Positions 52,278 to 61,154 of a stretch of DNA of 64,000 nt are shown here, in pieces. Each line of letters opens with the position of its first letter. The stretch's first letter is position 1. The notes under the pieces are model-generated. The model was not told where the DNA came from, did not search any database, and worked only from the letters and a program-made list of their open reading frames with translations. The stretch comes from an uncultured Alphaproteobacteria bacterium (GTDB taxonomy: Bacteria > Pseudomonadota > Alphaproteobacteria > Rs-D84): NCBI GenBank assembly GCA_947305255.1, contig CAMZDE010000001.1, positions 1 through 64,000 of the forward strand, given 5' to 3'. The position numbers were made by a program, and so were the translations under genes.

Positions 52278-52892
52278 TTAATCATAAAAATCATCACCGT
52301 CATTGGTATTAACCGTTTTATGACGTGACAATTGAAAATAATTTTTTCCAAAATCCGTCTTAGGTACCAAATCATTAAACACAACATCTGTTTTATTAGA
52401 CGTCGCATCAACCACAGACCACGATTTTAACACAACCGGCGATTTATTAAATACGACCGTCATATGCCCCAAACCTTCTTGGTCACGCAAATTCATTTTT
52501 AATGAAAAAGTATTTTTATTATTCGCAGTTTCTGAAACATTTATATCTGCATTTTGTAAATCAATATGACGACGCACTAAAATTCCAGCCGGCGTACTGG
52601 TCAAGGGCACAGTTGTAATTTGATCCAAAGATTTATCGTAAAAATACAAATCTTTGCCATCTGCAATTAATTGAATTGGTGCATTTTTATAATCCAACCT
52701 GACCTGCCCAGGGCGCAGCATAGAGAAAGTTCCCTGCTCTGATTTTCCATTTGCGATTTGTGTAAAACCACCTTGAAGTCCGGTAATAGAATTCAAATAC
52801 TTTTCAGCCGCAACCACTAAATTTTTATCGACAGCCGCCCCCCCAGGCATCACAAACAAAGCAGCCAACAAAACAAATATTATCTTTTTCAT
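52278..52892 (-). CDS. lolA: Outer-membrane lipoprotein carrier LolA
   Basis: LolA is the periplasmic chaperone that carries lipoproteins from LolCDE to the outer membrane. It has a signal peptide (MKKIIFVLLAALFVMPGGAA), then the open-barrel pattern with LQGGFTQI, GTFSMLRPGQVRLDYKN, LIADGKDLYFYDKSLDQ and TPAGIL. The 204-residue length is normal. Several lipoproteins in the window (8319, 31500, 49888) are possible cargo. Confidence 0.9.
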   Translation of the reverse strand: MKKIIFVLLAALFVMPGGAAVDKNLVVAAEKYLNSITGLQGGFTQIANGKSEQGTFSMLRPGQVRLDYKNAPIQLIADGKDLYFYDKSLDQITTVPLTSTPAGILVRRHIDLQNADINVSETANNKNTFSLKMNLRDQEGLGHMTVVFNKSPVVLKSWSVVDATSNKTDVVFNDLVPKTDFGKNYFQLSRHKTVNTNDGDDFYD

Positions 52893-52895
52893 TTT

Positions 52896-53846
52896 TTACA
52901 TTCCCTTAAACGCTTTGATAACCATATCATGAACCCTGTCCAAACTATCCATGACCACCGCACCCGCAGCATACAAATGCCCGCCGCCACCAAAAGATTC
53001 GGCAATTGAATTAATCGGTAATCCCTTGCTACGGAACGAAACACCAATTTGATTTTCTTTTTGTTCTTTCAACAACACGACATATTCAACACCACAAATT
53101 TGTGCCAATATACCCAAAACCATTTCACCACGACCGTCCAATTTTTTATAGTCCGGTTGTCTTATCGTGGCAACGGCCAAACGCCCATGATAAAAGAATT
53201 CCGCATTGGATACAGCCTTTGATTCAACCAACACAGTTTTTCTATCTTTGTTATGCAATAAATTTGCTAAATTTGGTATATTTGCCCCAGAATCCACTAA
53301 ATTCGCAGCAACACGCAATACATCGCTATGATTAACAAACTTAAAATTACCAGTATCGGTTATAATAGCCAACATCAACAAACTGATTGTATCCGCGTCC
53401 AATTCAAATTTAGCAGCATGCGCAACATCATAAATAATTTGCGATGCAGAAGCCTTTTCCGGATTATCGAAACACAAATCACCAATTGTATCATCGTTAA
53501 AATGATGATCAAATTCTATGACAAAATCCGCCGCATTAACAAATTTTTCAGCCCCACCCAAATGCAATTTAGTTCCATAATCGACCAATATATATAAATC
53601 AAATTTTTTATTTTCAGGAACATTACCATAATATTGCACTTCTTTGCGCAAAGGCACCTTATCTAAATCACGGGGAATATTGCCATCATAAATAACAGTC
53701 GCAGTTTTATTAAAATTTAATTTAATTATCTTCATCAATGCCAACGCAGAACATATAGAATCCCCGTCTGGGTTTTTATGTCCAGATATAGCGATTGATT
53801 TCGCGTTTTTTATTTTTTCTATTAAAACATTTATCTTTTTGTTCAT
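52896..53846 (-). CDS. DHH-family phosphoesterase, NrnA-like nanoRNase
   Basis: A 316-residue DHH/DHHA1 protein. Motif GHKNPDGDS, the strand with LVDYG, DHHFND (DHH motif) and a C-terminal GGGGHLYAAGAVV are visible. Homologues degrade short oligoribonucleotides or pAp. It lies between recJ and lolA, overlapping recJ by 4 bp. Confidence 0.88.
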   Translation of the reverse strand: MNKKINVLIEKIKNAKSIAISGHKNPDGDSICSALALMKIIKLNFNKTATVIYDGNIPRDLDKVPLRKEVQYYGNVPENKKFDLYILVDYGTKLHLGGAEKFVNAADFVIEFDHHFNDDTIGDLCFDNPEKASASQIIYDVAHAAKFELDADTISLLMLAIITDTGNFKFVNHSDVLRVAANLVDSGANIPNLANLLHNKDRKTVLVESKAVSNAEFFYHGRLAVATIRQPDYKKLDGRGEMVLGILAQICGVEYVVLLKEQKENQIGVSFRSKGLPINSIAESFGGGGHLYAAGAVVMDSLDRVHDMVIKAFKGM

Positions 53847-55597
53847 AATGCAATGTCTTCTAATGTAAACTGAGCGCTGACGCGGCCGTTGTATTCGTTT
53901 TCTTTTAATTTGCCTAACATCATTATTTTAGTATTTGTATTCGCATCGTCCAGTAAAAAATCACCAACCGGCGTTCCAACTAAATTAAACCCTACAAAAT
54001 TCAGTTGCCCGCCATTACTGGTTCGAATTACGCCACGCAAATGCGAACCATTACCCATTGTCGTAGCAAATTTTAACACGCCCCCCAATAAAACCAATGT
54101 CGGTTCTGGATTACATTGGCCAAACGGTGCCATCACAGATAATTTTTTTACCAAATCCATTCCTGCACCCGCCGCATCAATTTGGGCATCAACAACAACC
54201 TCGGTAACTGGCATTTTGCCGTCTAACTGTTCGCGCACTGCGTTTTCTAAGAAATCACAAAAATCGTGTTCGTGTGCAATATCTAACGTGAAGCCTGCGG
54301 CCGTCGCATGTCCGCCACCTTCGGACAAAATCCCCGCCGACATCGCATCATGTATAATTTTTCCTAAATCTATGGCCGGTATAGAACGCCCCGAACCGTT
54401 TATGACACCGTCCGCCTTGGTCGCGACACATGTCGGCAAATTATATTTATCTTTCAATCGGCCGGCTATTATCCCCATAACGCCGCCATGCCAATTATCG
54501 CCACAAACAAATAAACTGCATTTACCAGATTTACAACATTGTTCTGCTTTGTTTGCAGCCTCCATCATAATCGCATTTTGAATATCGATTCGTTCTTGAT
54601 TCATTTTATGCAATTTGTTTGCCAAATCATTCGCAATCAAAGGATTGTCCGTCAATAACAATTCCAGTGCAGGCGCCGCAGAATCCAACCGGCCAGCCGC
54701 ATTCAAACGTGGCCCCAACGCAAACCCAACCGCATACACCGACGGATTTTTTATACCTGCAATATTCATCAAAGTTTTCAAACCTAAATTTTGTTGCAAG
54801 CCCATAACTTTCAATCCTGTTGCAACGAAAGCACGATTTAAATCAATCAATGGCATCGTATCGCAAATCGTCCCCAGCGCAACCAAATCAACATAGTTTA
54901 ATAAATTTATAGGATTCAATTCGTTATCGAAAAATCCACGTCCCTTTAATTCACGATTTATCGAAACCAATGTCAAGAAAGCAACCCCCACACCCGCCAA
55001 ATAATCCAGATTCGACGTGTCATCATCACGTTTTGGATTTATAATCGCGTCGGCATGTGGCAAAACACTATCAGGTGAATGATGGTCGGTCACAACGACA
55101 TCTAAACCCAACTGTTTGGCACGTTCAACTTCGTCTATGCCACTGATTCCACAATCCACAGTTATTAATAAATTCGTACCGTTTTGGACCAATTGTTCTA
55201 TGGCTGCAACATTCAAACCGTATCCTTCGCCTTCACGCGTAGGTAAATGCCACGAAACATCAACACCTATTGCACGCAGATATTTTACAAACACCGCGGT
55301 CGACGTAATCCCGTCAACATCATAATCGCCATAAATTGCTATTTTTTTGTGCGCACAAATTGCGTCTGCGATAATGCGCGTTGCAACATCCATATCCTTT
55401 AATATGGACGGATTGGGCATATATTCTTTCACAGACGGATTCAAAAATCTTTTAACATCGTTATCATCAATAATACCGCGCGACATTAAAATACTTTTGA
55501 CTAATTCATCTGCACTATTAAATTTCTGATTCAGATTATAATCATCTGACACCGTCCATGACTTCCCCAGCATGGACTTTTCTACTATTCTACGCAC
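53843..55597 (-). CDS. recJ: Single-strand DNA exonuclease RecJ
   Basis: RecJ is a 5'-3' exonuclease for single-stranded DNA in recombination and mismatch repair. The motifs AIYGDYDVDGITSTA, LLITVDCGISG, VVVTDHHSPD, RLNAAGRLDSA and GGHATAAGFTL are present. Start choice is uncertain. A GTG at 55597 with AGAGAG upstream is preferred, a TTG at 55624 would extend the protein to 593 residues, and an ATG at 55573 would shorten it. A TATAAT near 55630-55635 could be its own promoter. Confidence 0.93.
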   Translation of the reverse strand: MRRIVEKSMLGKSWTVSDDYNLNQKFNSADELVKSILMSRGIIDDNDVKRFLNPSVKEYMPNPSILKDMDVATRIIADAICAHKKIAIYGDYDVDGITSTAVFVKYLRAIGVDVSWHLPTREGEGYGLNVAAIEQLVQNGTNLLITVDCGISGIDEVERAKQLGLDVVVTDHHSPDSVLPHADAIINPKRDDDTSNLDYLAGVGVAFLTLVSINRELKGRGFFDNELNPINLLNYVDLVALGTICDTMPLIDLNRAFVATGLKVMGLQQNLGLKTLMNIAGIKNPSVYAVGFALGPRLNAAGRLDSAAPALELLLTDNPLIANDLANKLHKMNQERIDIQNAIMMEAANKAEQCCKSGKCSLFVCGDNWHGGVMGIIAGRLKDKYNLPTCVATKADGVINGSGRSIPAIDLGKIIHDAMSAGILSEGGGHATAAGFTLDIAHEHDFCDFLENAVREQLDGKMPVTEVVVDAQIDAAGAGMDLVKKLSVMAPFGQCNPEPTLVLLGGVLKFATTMGNGSHLRGVIRTSNGGQLNFVGFNLVGTPVGDFLLDDANTNTKIMMLGKLKENEYNGRVSAQFTLEDIAL

Positions 55598-55642
55598 GCT
55601 ACTCTCTTTTTTTCTTATTATCAATGATATTATAATCTAAAT

Positions 55643-57307
55643 TTATTCAAATAGCAACGGCATGATTCCATCTAAGATTGCACCTGCCGTTGGCACCGCA
55701 TTCCATGCCGCGGTTTTCCACCCCCCCGATTCTTTTGTTCCTTGGGGTTCGTCCAACAAAATAAATATAATATATTGCGGCGCAGATACAGGAAACACGC
55801 CTGTGAATACGGTCACATTTCTGTTCACATCAACACGACCATCGGCGCCACGTTTTTCCGCAGTCCCTGTTTTTCCGCCGATTTCTATTCCTTTGACACG
55901 TGCTTTCTTGGCAGTGGTTTGTTCTGCAATATTAAACATAATTTTTCGAATATTTTCTGAAATATTTGAATCCAACACACGTTCACCGCGCACCGCACCA
56001 ATACTGCGTTTCAATAACGTTGGATAGATATAAAATCCGCCATTTGTCACCGCATTCACCGCCAACAATAAATGCATAGGTGTCACCGCAATACCGTGTC
56101 CAAAACCCGCAGTCGCCCTTTCTGTGGGTCCCCAATTTTTATATGTAATTGCATTTTCAGTTCTGCCAAATTCTAAATCCAACGGTCTGTCCAGATGCAG
56201 ACGATGGAAAAATTCTCTTTGTGCATCATCTGGCAAATCCAGCGCAATACGTGCACTGCCCACGTTGCATGAATAAAGCATGATATCTGGGGCTTTTAAT
56301 TTCTTTAACCCTTTCTTTTTTACAACATCGCGCTTAAACGACGAAACGTCATCAATAGGTTTACGCAACGCCCGACGACCATATTTATCATAAATCATCA
56401 ACGGTTCATCTATGCGATAATCTTTGTCTTGTAAATTATTTTCATATGCCAGCGCAGTATTAAATATCTTGAACACAGACCCCATTTCAAAATTATCGCG
56501 CAATAATTTGAATCGCCGTGTTTTTACAGGAATATCATTTATATTATTCGGATCAAAATCAGGCAATTGAACCATCGCAATCATTTCACCAGTTGTCGAA
56601 TTCATCAACATTCCCATCGCGCCACGTGCGTGATATTTATTCATTGCGATAGTCAATTGTTCATGAAAAATATTTTGAACACGCGAATCAATTGATAATT
56701 TCAAAGCATCTGTATTTTCGCGCAAATATTCGTCATATGTGTATTCTATGCCTTCCAAGCCTCTATCTTTGCCAGCAAACCCAACAACGTGTGCAAAAAC
56801 ATTTCGTTGCGGATAACGACGCGTTGTAAAGATTTCTATTTCAAAGCAATCATATTTATTATTAACACTTTTGATACGGTCAATTTGTTCTTTGCCTGCA
56901 TTCTTTCTGATGTATGCGCCGGCCTTTTTTGAACGAATCAGATTTAATGCATCTTCGACACTATAATCCATAGGTGCAATTTCATGAACCAATTGCGCCA
57001 CCGCATCAATATCTTTATCTTTGACACGCGGCGGATATAGTTTGATATTACCTGTTTCAATACTTTTTGTTAAAACAATTCCATTTCTATCAACGATATC
57101 TGCGCGACGTTCTATTTCTGCATTTGTCCGTCCAGATTTCACATAATCATTATGTTGTAATCCTAATTGAATGGTGCGCACAACAAAGCAAAGAAACAGC
57201 ACAGAGAAAAATATTTTTACAATACGCAAACGATTCGCGCTATCGCGATTAAAAATCGCACCTTTGTATTCATGTGGTAAAATATCTTGACCAATATTAA
57301 ATTTCAT
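55643..57307 (-). CDS. ftsI: Septal peptidoglycan transpeptidase FtsI (PBP3)
   Basis: FtsI is the class B penicillin-binding protein of the divisome. It has one N-terminal membrane helix (about 31-50), a pedestal domain and a transpeptidase domain with S-x2-K at S277-K280 (GSVFK), SCN at 345-347 and KTGT at 478-481. The 554-residue length is normal. The start overlaps the ftsL stop by 4 bp. No mraW or mur genes follow, so the usual division cluster is broken up here. Confidence 0.94.
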   Translation of the reverse strand: MKFNIGQDILPHEYKGAIFNRDSANRLRIVKIFFSVLFLCFVVRTIQLGLQHNDYVKSGRTNAEIERRADIVDRNGIVLTKSIETGNIKLYPPRVKDKDIDAVAQLVHEIAPMDYSVEDALNLIRSKKAGAYIRKNAGKEQIDRIKSVNNKYDCFEIEIFTTRRYPQRNVFAHVVGFAGKDRGLEGIEYTYDEYLRENTDALKLSIDSRVQNIFHEQLTIAMNKYHARGAMGMLMNSTTGEMIAMVQLPDFDPNNINDIPVKTRRFKLLRDNFEMGSVFKIFNTALAYENNLQDKDYRIDEPLMIYDKYGRRALRKPIDDVSSFKRDVVKKKGLKKLKAPDIMLYSCNVGSARIALDLPDDAQREFFHRLHLDRPLDLEFGRTENAITYKNWGPTERATAGFGHGIAVTPMHLLLAVNAVTNGGFYIYPTLLKRSIGAVRGERVLDSNISENIRKIMFNIAEQTTAKKARVKGIEIGGKTGTAEKRGADGRVDVNRNVTVFTGVFPVSAPQYIIFILLDEPQGTKESGGWKTAAWNAVPTAGAILDGIMPLLFE

Positions 57308-57594
57308 TGTTGCACCAACGGGATATTATCTATGTATTCAGTCTTACTGAACGAAACAATTTCCGCCTTTGGGTTTATACCGACCACAGAACCCCTTAAA
57401 CTATCGGCAGACGATAGCATCGAAAACTTAGTTTGCGCCAACGCATATTCTTGACGAGCAGTATTCATTGCGCGCCGAACGTCTCTAAGGTTTTTATTTT
57501 GTTCGCGATAACAAACCTGTAAAAACACAATCAGACAGACCATACCTATGGCCATCACCTTTCCCAGATTAAACATTTTTTCGTCATCACGCAT
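57304..57594 (-). CDS. ftsL: Divisome protein FtsL
   Basis: A 96-residue bitopic protein with a short N-terminus, one membrane helix (about 9-27, LGKVMAIGMVCLIVFLQV) and a periplasmic coiled coil (NLRDVRRAMNTARQEYALAQ). FtsL is poorly conserved and is recognised mainly by this topology and by overlapping ftsI (ATGA). AAGG precedes the ATG. Confidence 0.82.
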   Translation of the reverse strand: MRDDEKMFNLGKVMAIGMVCLIVFLQVCYREQNKNLRDVRRAMNTARQEYALAQTKFSMLSSADSLRGSVVGINPKAEIVSFSKTEYIDNIPLVQQ

Positions 57595-57619
57595 AAAAAC
57601 CTTCCTTTGCTATAATGGT

Positions 57620-57628
57620 ATTTTATCA
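57620..57628 (-). promoter_or_regulatory. Extended -10 promoter of the ftsL-ftsI run
   Basis: On the minus strand TGATAAAAT overlaps the end of sufE and lies 26 bp before the ftsL ATG. It separates the suf genes from the division genes. Confidence 0.5.
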
Positions 57629-57988
57629 TAAATTTTTGAAAAAACTAATCATAGATTGAATACCATTCAAACGGGCCGCCCCAAAATTCAAATCCAGCCC
57701 CTTAAATTCCACGTCAAAATCAAATTTTTTTATCTCTGCATCACTTTTACCATCAACCATAGCCAAAATAATCGCGACAATTCCACGAACCATCGCCGAA
57801 TCCGCGAACCCGTAAAATTTTCCATTATAACGACAAATTTTCACAAACGACGCACAGCCTGTAATTTCACTGCATTCTGCATTATCCGGAACAGCGGCCA
57901 AAGATTTTCCAAAATCCATAACCATTTCTAATTTTTCAACTGGATTTTCAGTTAACGACAGTGCGTATTTCATTTCATCGTATTTCAT
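57626..57988 (-). CDS. sufE: SufE-like sulfur acceptor
   Basis: SufE accepts persulfide sulfur from SufS. The 120-residue protein has the catalytic Cys in EITGCASFVK (C45), the expected acidic N-terminal helices and a late LNFGAARLNGIQSMI. It is somewhat shorter than E. coli SufE (138). It follows sufT by 4 bp. Confidence 0.9.
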   Translation of the reverse strand: MKYDEMKYALSLTENPVEKLEMVMDFGKSLAAVPDNAECSEITGCASFVKICRYNGKFYGFADSAMVRGIVAIILAMVDGKSDAEIKKFDFDVEFKGLDLNFGAARLNGIQSMISFFKNL

Positions 57989-57992
57989 TGAT

Positions 57993-58304
57993 TTACCACC
58001 CCTGCTCTGTTAAATCTAATTCTACGCGTGCCGCTTCTGACATACGAGATATATCCCACGCCGGATCCCAAACCAATTTAACATCAACGTCGCGTCCACC
58101 TGCAACATTCGTGACATTATCACGAACCTGATTCAAAATATCTTCCATCATAGGACATGTCGGACTGGTGAAAGTCATTTCTATATCAATATTTTTATCG
58201 GTCACAGATATATTGTATATCAACCCCAAATCCCAAACATTGACCGGAATTTCAGGGTCATAAACTTTTTTAATTTCATCTATGATTTGTTCACGAATAT
58301 CCAT
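57993..58304 (-). CDS. sufT: SufT / MIP18-family Fe-S assembly factor
   Basis: A 103-residue MIP18 (DUF59) domain with VYDPEIPVNVWDLGLIYNI and FTSPTCPMMEDIL, including the conserved Cys. SufT-type proteins help mature Fe-S proteins. The gene lies 1 bp after sufS and 4 bp before sufE. Confidence 0.9.
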   Translation of the reverse strand: MDIREQIIDEIKKVYDPEIPVNVWDLGLIYNISVTDKNIDIEMTFTSPTCPMMEDILNQVRDNVTNVAGGRDVDVKLVWDPAWDISRMSEAARVELDLTEQGW

Positions 58305-58305
58305 A

Positions 58306-59424
58306 TTATTTCACCACCTGACGAATTGCATCAACCACATATTTTGCATCGTCCATATTATTCCATGGCCCCACAGACAACCGAATCGATCCGTCAATTC
58401 CTAGCATTTTATGACACCACGACGCACACATATTACCAACGCGCAAACATACATCACGCGCACCCATTAACGCCCCGAAATCCAACGCATGCATACCGTC
58501 AACATAGAAAGTCAACATACACGCATCGCGCGACGTAATAATTTTGATTTTATCGATTTCAGATAATTCATCATGCATAAACGCGATTAAATCGTGTCCC
58601 CCCGACCAACCGGTCAAAGATTCAATTGCATACGGCAAACCACAAATTTGCGTTAACGGCAGCGTTCCCGCTTCGAATTTTTCAGGCGCACGATTCAAAA
58701 CCCAATTTGATTCATCAATGATTCGATTTATCATTCCGCCACCAAATTTATCCGGCCACCATCTTTCGACATCGCGTATATATAGCACACCAACACCGGT
58801 ATCCGCGCCAATTTTATGCCCTGAAAAGACCATAAAATCACAATTCCATTCTTTTACATCTATTTTTTCATGTGCAACATATTGCGATGCATCAACAATA
58901 GTAATAACGTCTGGATTTTTTTCACGCGCCGCCCGAATAATCGCACCGACATCTTGCGCCACACCAAAAACATTAGACATCGCCGTAATAACAAAAACAT
59001 CTGTTTTCGGAATCGAATCGATTTTGATATTGAAATTTTCATCTAAATCGACAATTACTTCACGTCCTATTTTTCCATGGCGCAATAAATTTTCCCACGG
59101 TAACCGTGCACTATGATGATCTAAATCAGATACCGCGAACGTCGAATCCACGCGATAATCTTTTTGCGTTGTTATCAAATTCACAACCCGATTTAACCCG
59201 TCGGTCGCCCCAGATGTCCAAACTATGTTTTCAGGATTTGCCCCAACAAAGGCGGCCACCGCAGCGCGCGCATCTGCAACCATATTATCAACACCGGCCG
59301 CACGTTCACAAATACCACGTCCGGCATTCGCATACCGATTCGTTAAAAAGTCTGTTTCGGCCCCTATCACGGTCTTTGGCTTTAACCATCCGGCCGCCGC
59401 GTCCATATAAACGATTTTTTTCAT
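58306..59424 (-). CDS. sufS: Cysteine desulfurase SufS
   Basis: SufS is a PLP enzyme that takes sulfur from cysteine. The PLP lysine is K204 in FSGHKIG. Earlier motifs are VWTSGATDGLNRVV and SDLDHHSARLPW, and the catalytic Cys is C333 in RVGNMCAS, within the family (R-x-G-x2-C) pattern. The ATG at 59424 (MKKIVYMD) begins the conserved part, while an upstream in-frame codon at 59511 lacks support. SufB and SufC are encoded 22 kb away. Confidence 0.9.
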   Translation of the reverse strand: MKKIVYMDAAAGWLKPKTVIGAETDFLTNRYANAGRGICERAAGVDNMVADARAAVAAFVGANPENIVWTSGATDGLNRVVNLITTQKDYRVDSTFAVSDLDHHSARLPWENLLRHGKIGREVIVDLDENFNIKIDSIPKTDVFVITAMSNVFGVAQDVGAIIRAAREKNPDVITIVDASQYVAHEKIDVKEWNCDFMVFSGHKIGADTGVGVLYIRDVERWWPDKFGGGMINRIIDESNWVLNRAPEKFEAGTLPLTQICGLPYAIESLTGWSGGHDLIAFMHDELSEIDKIKIITSRDACMLTFYVDGMHALDFGALMGARDVCLRVGNMCASWCHKMLGIDGSIRLSVGPWNNMDDAKYVVDAIRQVVK

Positions 59425-59504
59425 ATGTGTTTTTCTCTTGCTTTTTGCTATGATTATAATAAACTGAAACGAAATATCAATAGCCAACCAAGGGAGAAAA
59501 AATA

Positions 59505-59825
59505 ATGGCATTAAAACACGCTAATGATGAAACATTTGAATCTATGTTGACATCCGGATTGACGTTGGTTGATTTTTGGGCGGCATGGTGTGGCCCATGT
59601 CAAATGTTTGGTCCAATATTCGAAGATGTCTCGGAATCCGAAAGCGACGTAAATTTTGTAAAATTTGAAATTGATGATACGAATCGTCGTATTCCTGCAA
59701 AATTCGGCATACGCAGCATCCCCAGCGTTCTGGCGTTCAAAGACGGCGAATTAAAGGAAGCACGCACCGGATTAATGGATACGGAAACATTAACCCAATG
59801 GATTAAAGAATTAAAGGTATCGTAA
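59505..59825 (+). CDS. trxA: Thioredoxin
   Basis: A 106-residue thioredoxin with no signal peptide, so cytoplasmic. The active site WCGPC is at residues 28-32, with FWAAWCGPCQM and the cis-Pro loop RSIPSVLAF. It reduces disulfides and supports ribonucleotide reductase. GGGAG precedes the ATG. It is divergent from sufS and 1 bp from dksA. Confidence 0.94.
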   Translation: MALKHANDETFESMLTSGLTLVDFWAAWCGPCQMFGPIFEDVSESESDVNFVKFEIDDTNRRIPAKFGIRSIPSVLAFKDGELKEARTGLMDTETLTQWIKELKVS

Positions 59826-59826
59826 A

Positions 59827-60258
59827 ATGGCAAAAAAGAATTTTCTGAACATTGAATTAGACCCCAAATACGTTCCAAAAAAATCAGAAAAATATATGTG
59901 TCCTGAACATTTGGCGTATTTTTACCGTGTATTGTTGGCCCAACGCGAAGAACTGCTTAGCGATCGCGACGACGTATTAAACGACGTCCGTATGGCTGAA
60001 AAAAGCGAAAATGCCGGCGTTGGCGACGAACAGGATCAGGCATCTGCGGAACAAGAAATCACAATGAACCTGCGTATGTCTGAACGCACTGATAATTTGT
60101 TGAAAAAAATCAACGCTGCAATCGAACGCATTGAAAATGGCACATATGGATATAGTGTTATATCTGGGGACGAAATCGGCCTGCAAAGAATGTTGGCGCG
60201 TCCATTGGCCACAATGACAATCGAAGAACAGGAAGAATACGAACAAAAACGTAAATAA
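59827..60258 (+). CDS. dksA: DksA-family RNA polymerase-binding protein lacking the zinc-finger Cys
   Basis: DksA enters the RNA polymerase secondary channel and, with ppGpp, tunes rRNA and amino-acid promoters. The coiled-coil tip motif D-x2-D-x-A is present (D67, D70, A72). In the C-terminal globule GTYGYSVISGDEIGLQRM, LARPLATMTIEE, all four zinc-ligand Cys positions are Ser, Ser, Thr and Glu. Loss of some Cys is known in Alphaproteobacteria, and complete loss is at the far end. The length (143 aa) is normal. Confidence 0.9.
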   Translation: MAKKNFLNIELDPKYVPKKSEKYMCPEHLAYFYRVLLAQREELLSDRDDVLNDVRMAEKSENAGVGDEQDQASAEQEITMNLRMSERTDNLLKKINAAIERIENGTYGYSVISGDEIGLQRMLARPLATMTIEEQEEYEQKRK

Positions 60259-60281
60259 AAACAGCAAATAAAAAATGCAAA

Positions 60282-60312
60282 AAAAGCACCGCCAAATCGG
60301 CGGTGTTTTTTT
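60282..60312. terminator. dksA terminator, also serving the convergent gene
   Basis: CACCGCC pairs with GGCGGTG around AAATC, flanked by A and T runs. It overlaps the stop of gene copy 3 by 2 bp. Confidence 0.85.
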
Positions 60313-60844
60313 ATTGTCCAGATGCAGTGACCAATGGCACCTCTGCCACATCGTCATCATCCCACGTGGTATAAATTTCCACACGTTTGTTTGATATCGT
60401 GTTATTAATATCACTTTTTGCTTGGTTTACCAACCACACAGTACCGCCCAAAGACACCAAAAGGCGTTCTTGATCTCCATCCAAAAACCAATCCAACCCC
60501 TCCGCTTCCAATCCATCACCATCAACCACTTCTGAGATAATATACTCGGAATCCCCATTAACCAATATACCTTGATAACCAGTTAGTCGTGCATCCACTT
60601 TATTCACCGCTGCAATTGCACTGTTATATGCACCTTTGACATAGGCGGTGGTGGCGATATGTTCTTGGTCGGCGGTGTCTATATCAATACGCCCAAACGG
60701 TGCGCCCGCTTGTGTTGTTGGTGCGGGGTGATTCGTATTCTCATGCGCTGGTGCGGTGTACATCGCACCCGAGATATTTTCAGCCATTGCAGTAAATGGT
60801 AACGCCGCGATTATGGCCATTGTTAATATTGTTTTTGTTTTCAT
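60311..60844 (-). CDS. Exported ATTAYVKGAYN-family protein, copy 3
   Basis: A 177-residue exported protein with signal peptide MKTKTILTMAIIAALPFTAMA. It shares QEHIATTAYVKGAYNSAIAAVNK and the C-terminal VEIYTTWDDDD with copies 1 and 2. The central region is acidic and unrelated in detail. AAAGGAGAG lies 8 bases before the ATG. The structured leader RNA copy 3 precedes it. Confidence 0.75.
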   Translation of the reverse strand: MKTKTILTMAIIAALPFTAMAENISGAMYTAPAHENTNHPAPTTQAGAPFGRIDIDTADQEHIATTAYVKGAYNSAIAAVNKVDARLTGYQGILVNGDSEYIISEVVDGDGLEAEGLDWFLDGDQERLLVSLGGTVWLVNQAKSDINNTISNKRVEIYTTWDDDDVAEVPLVTASGQ

Positions 60845-60875
60845 CGTTTGCTCTCCTTTGTCTTCGACTTTATGA

Positions 60876-61052
60876 CAAAAACAACCGCCCCTATAAAAGG
60901 CGGTTGGAGGCTAGAAACAATTGTAAGTCAAATTGTGCGCCTTATTCGATTTATTCGGCAGCCCTCCAACCGTATGTTGGAGCAATTTTACGTCGCTCAG
61001 ACGAACTTACATCGGGCTTCTAGACCCCATCGGAAAAACACTTCCCGACAAG
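60876..61052 (-). promoter_or_regulatory. Structured 5' leader RNA, copy 3
   Basis: The same architecture is seen: TCGG(G)AA/TTCCGA (61042-61048 with 61030-61035), CGTC/GACG, CTCCAAC/GTTGGAG (60976-60982 with 60964-60970), GCC/GGC, ACAATT/AATTGT and the terminator CAACCGCC/GGCGGTTG (60882-60906), followed by TTTTTG. The alternative partner CCTCCAACC is 60902-60910. In the terminator stem an A:T pair of copies 1 and 2 is replaced by G:C on both arms, a compensatory change. Confidence 0.75.
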
Positions 61053-61055
61053 GTT

Positions 61056-61084
61056 ATTTTATCAAAAATCGTTTTATGGTGCAA
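61056..61084 (-). promoter_or_regulatory. Promoter of leader copy 3
   Basis: On the minus strand a TG-extended TAAAAT (-10, 61056-61061) lies 17 bp after a weak TTGCAC. The -10 matches copies 1 and 2, while the -35 is less conserved. Confidence 0.55.
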
Positions 61085-61154
61085 ATATAAATTTCAATAT
61101 ACGAAAAACATTTCACCAAATATGGCGTCACAAAAAAACAAAATATTTGAAAAA

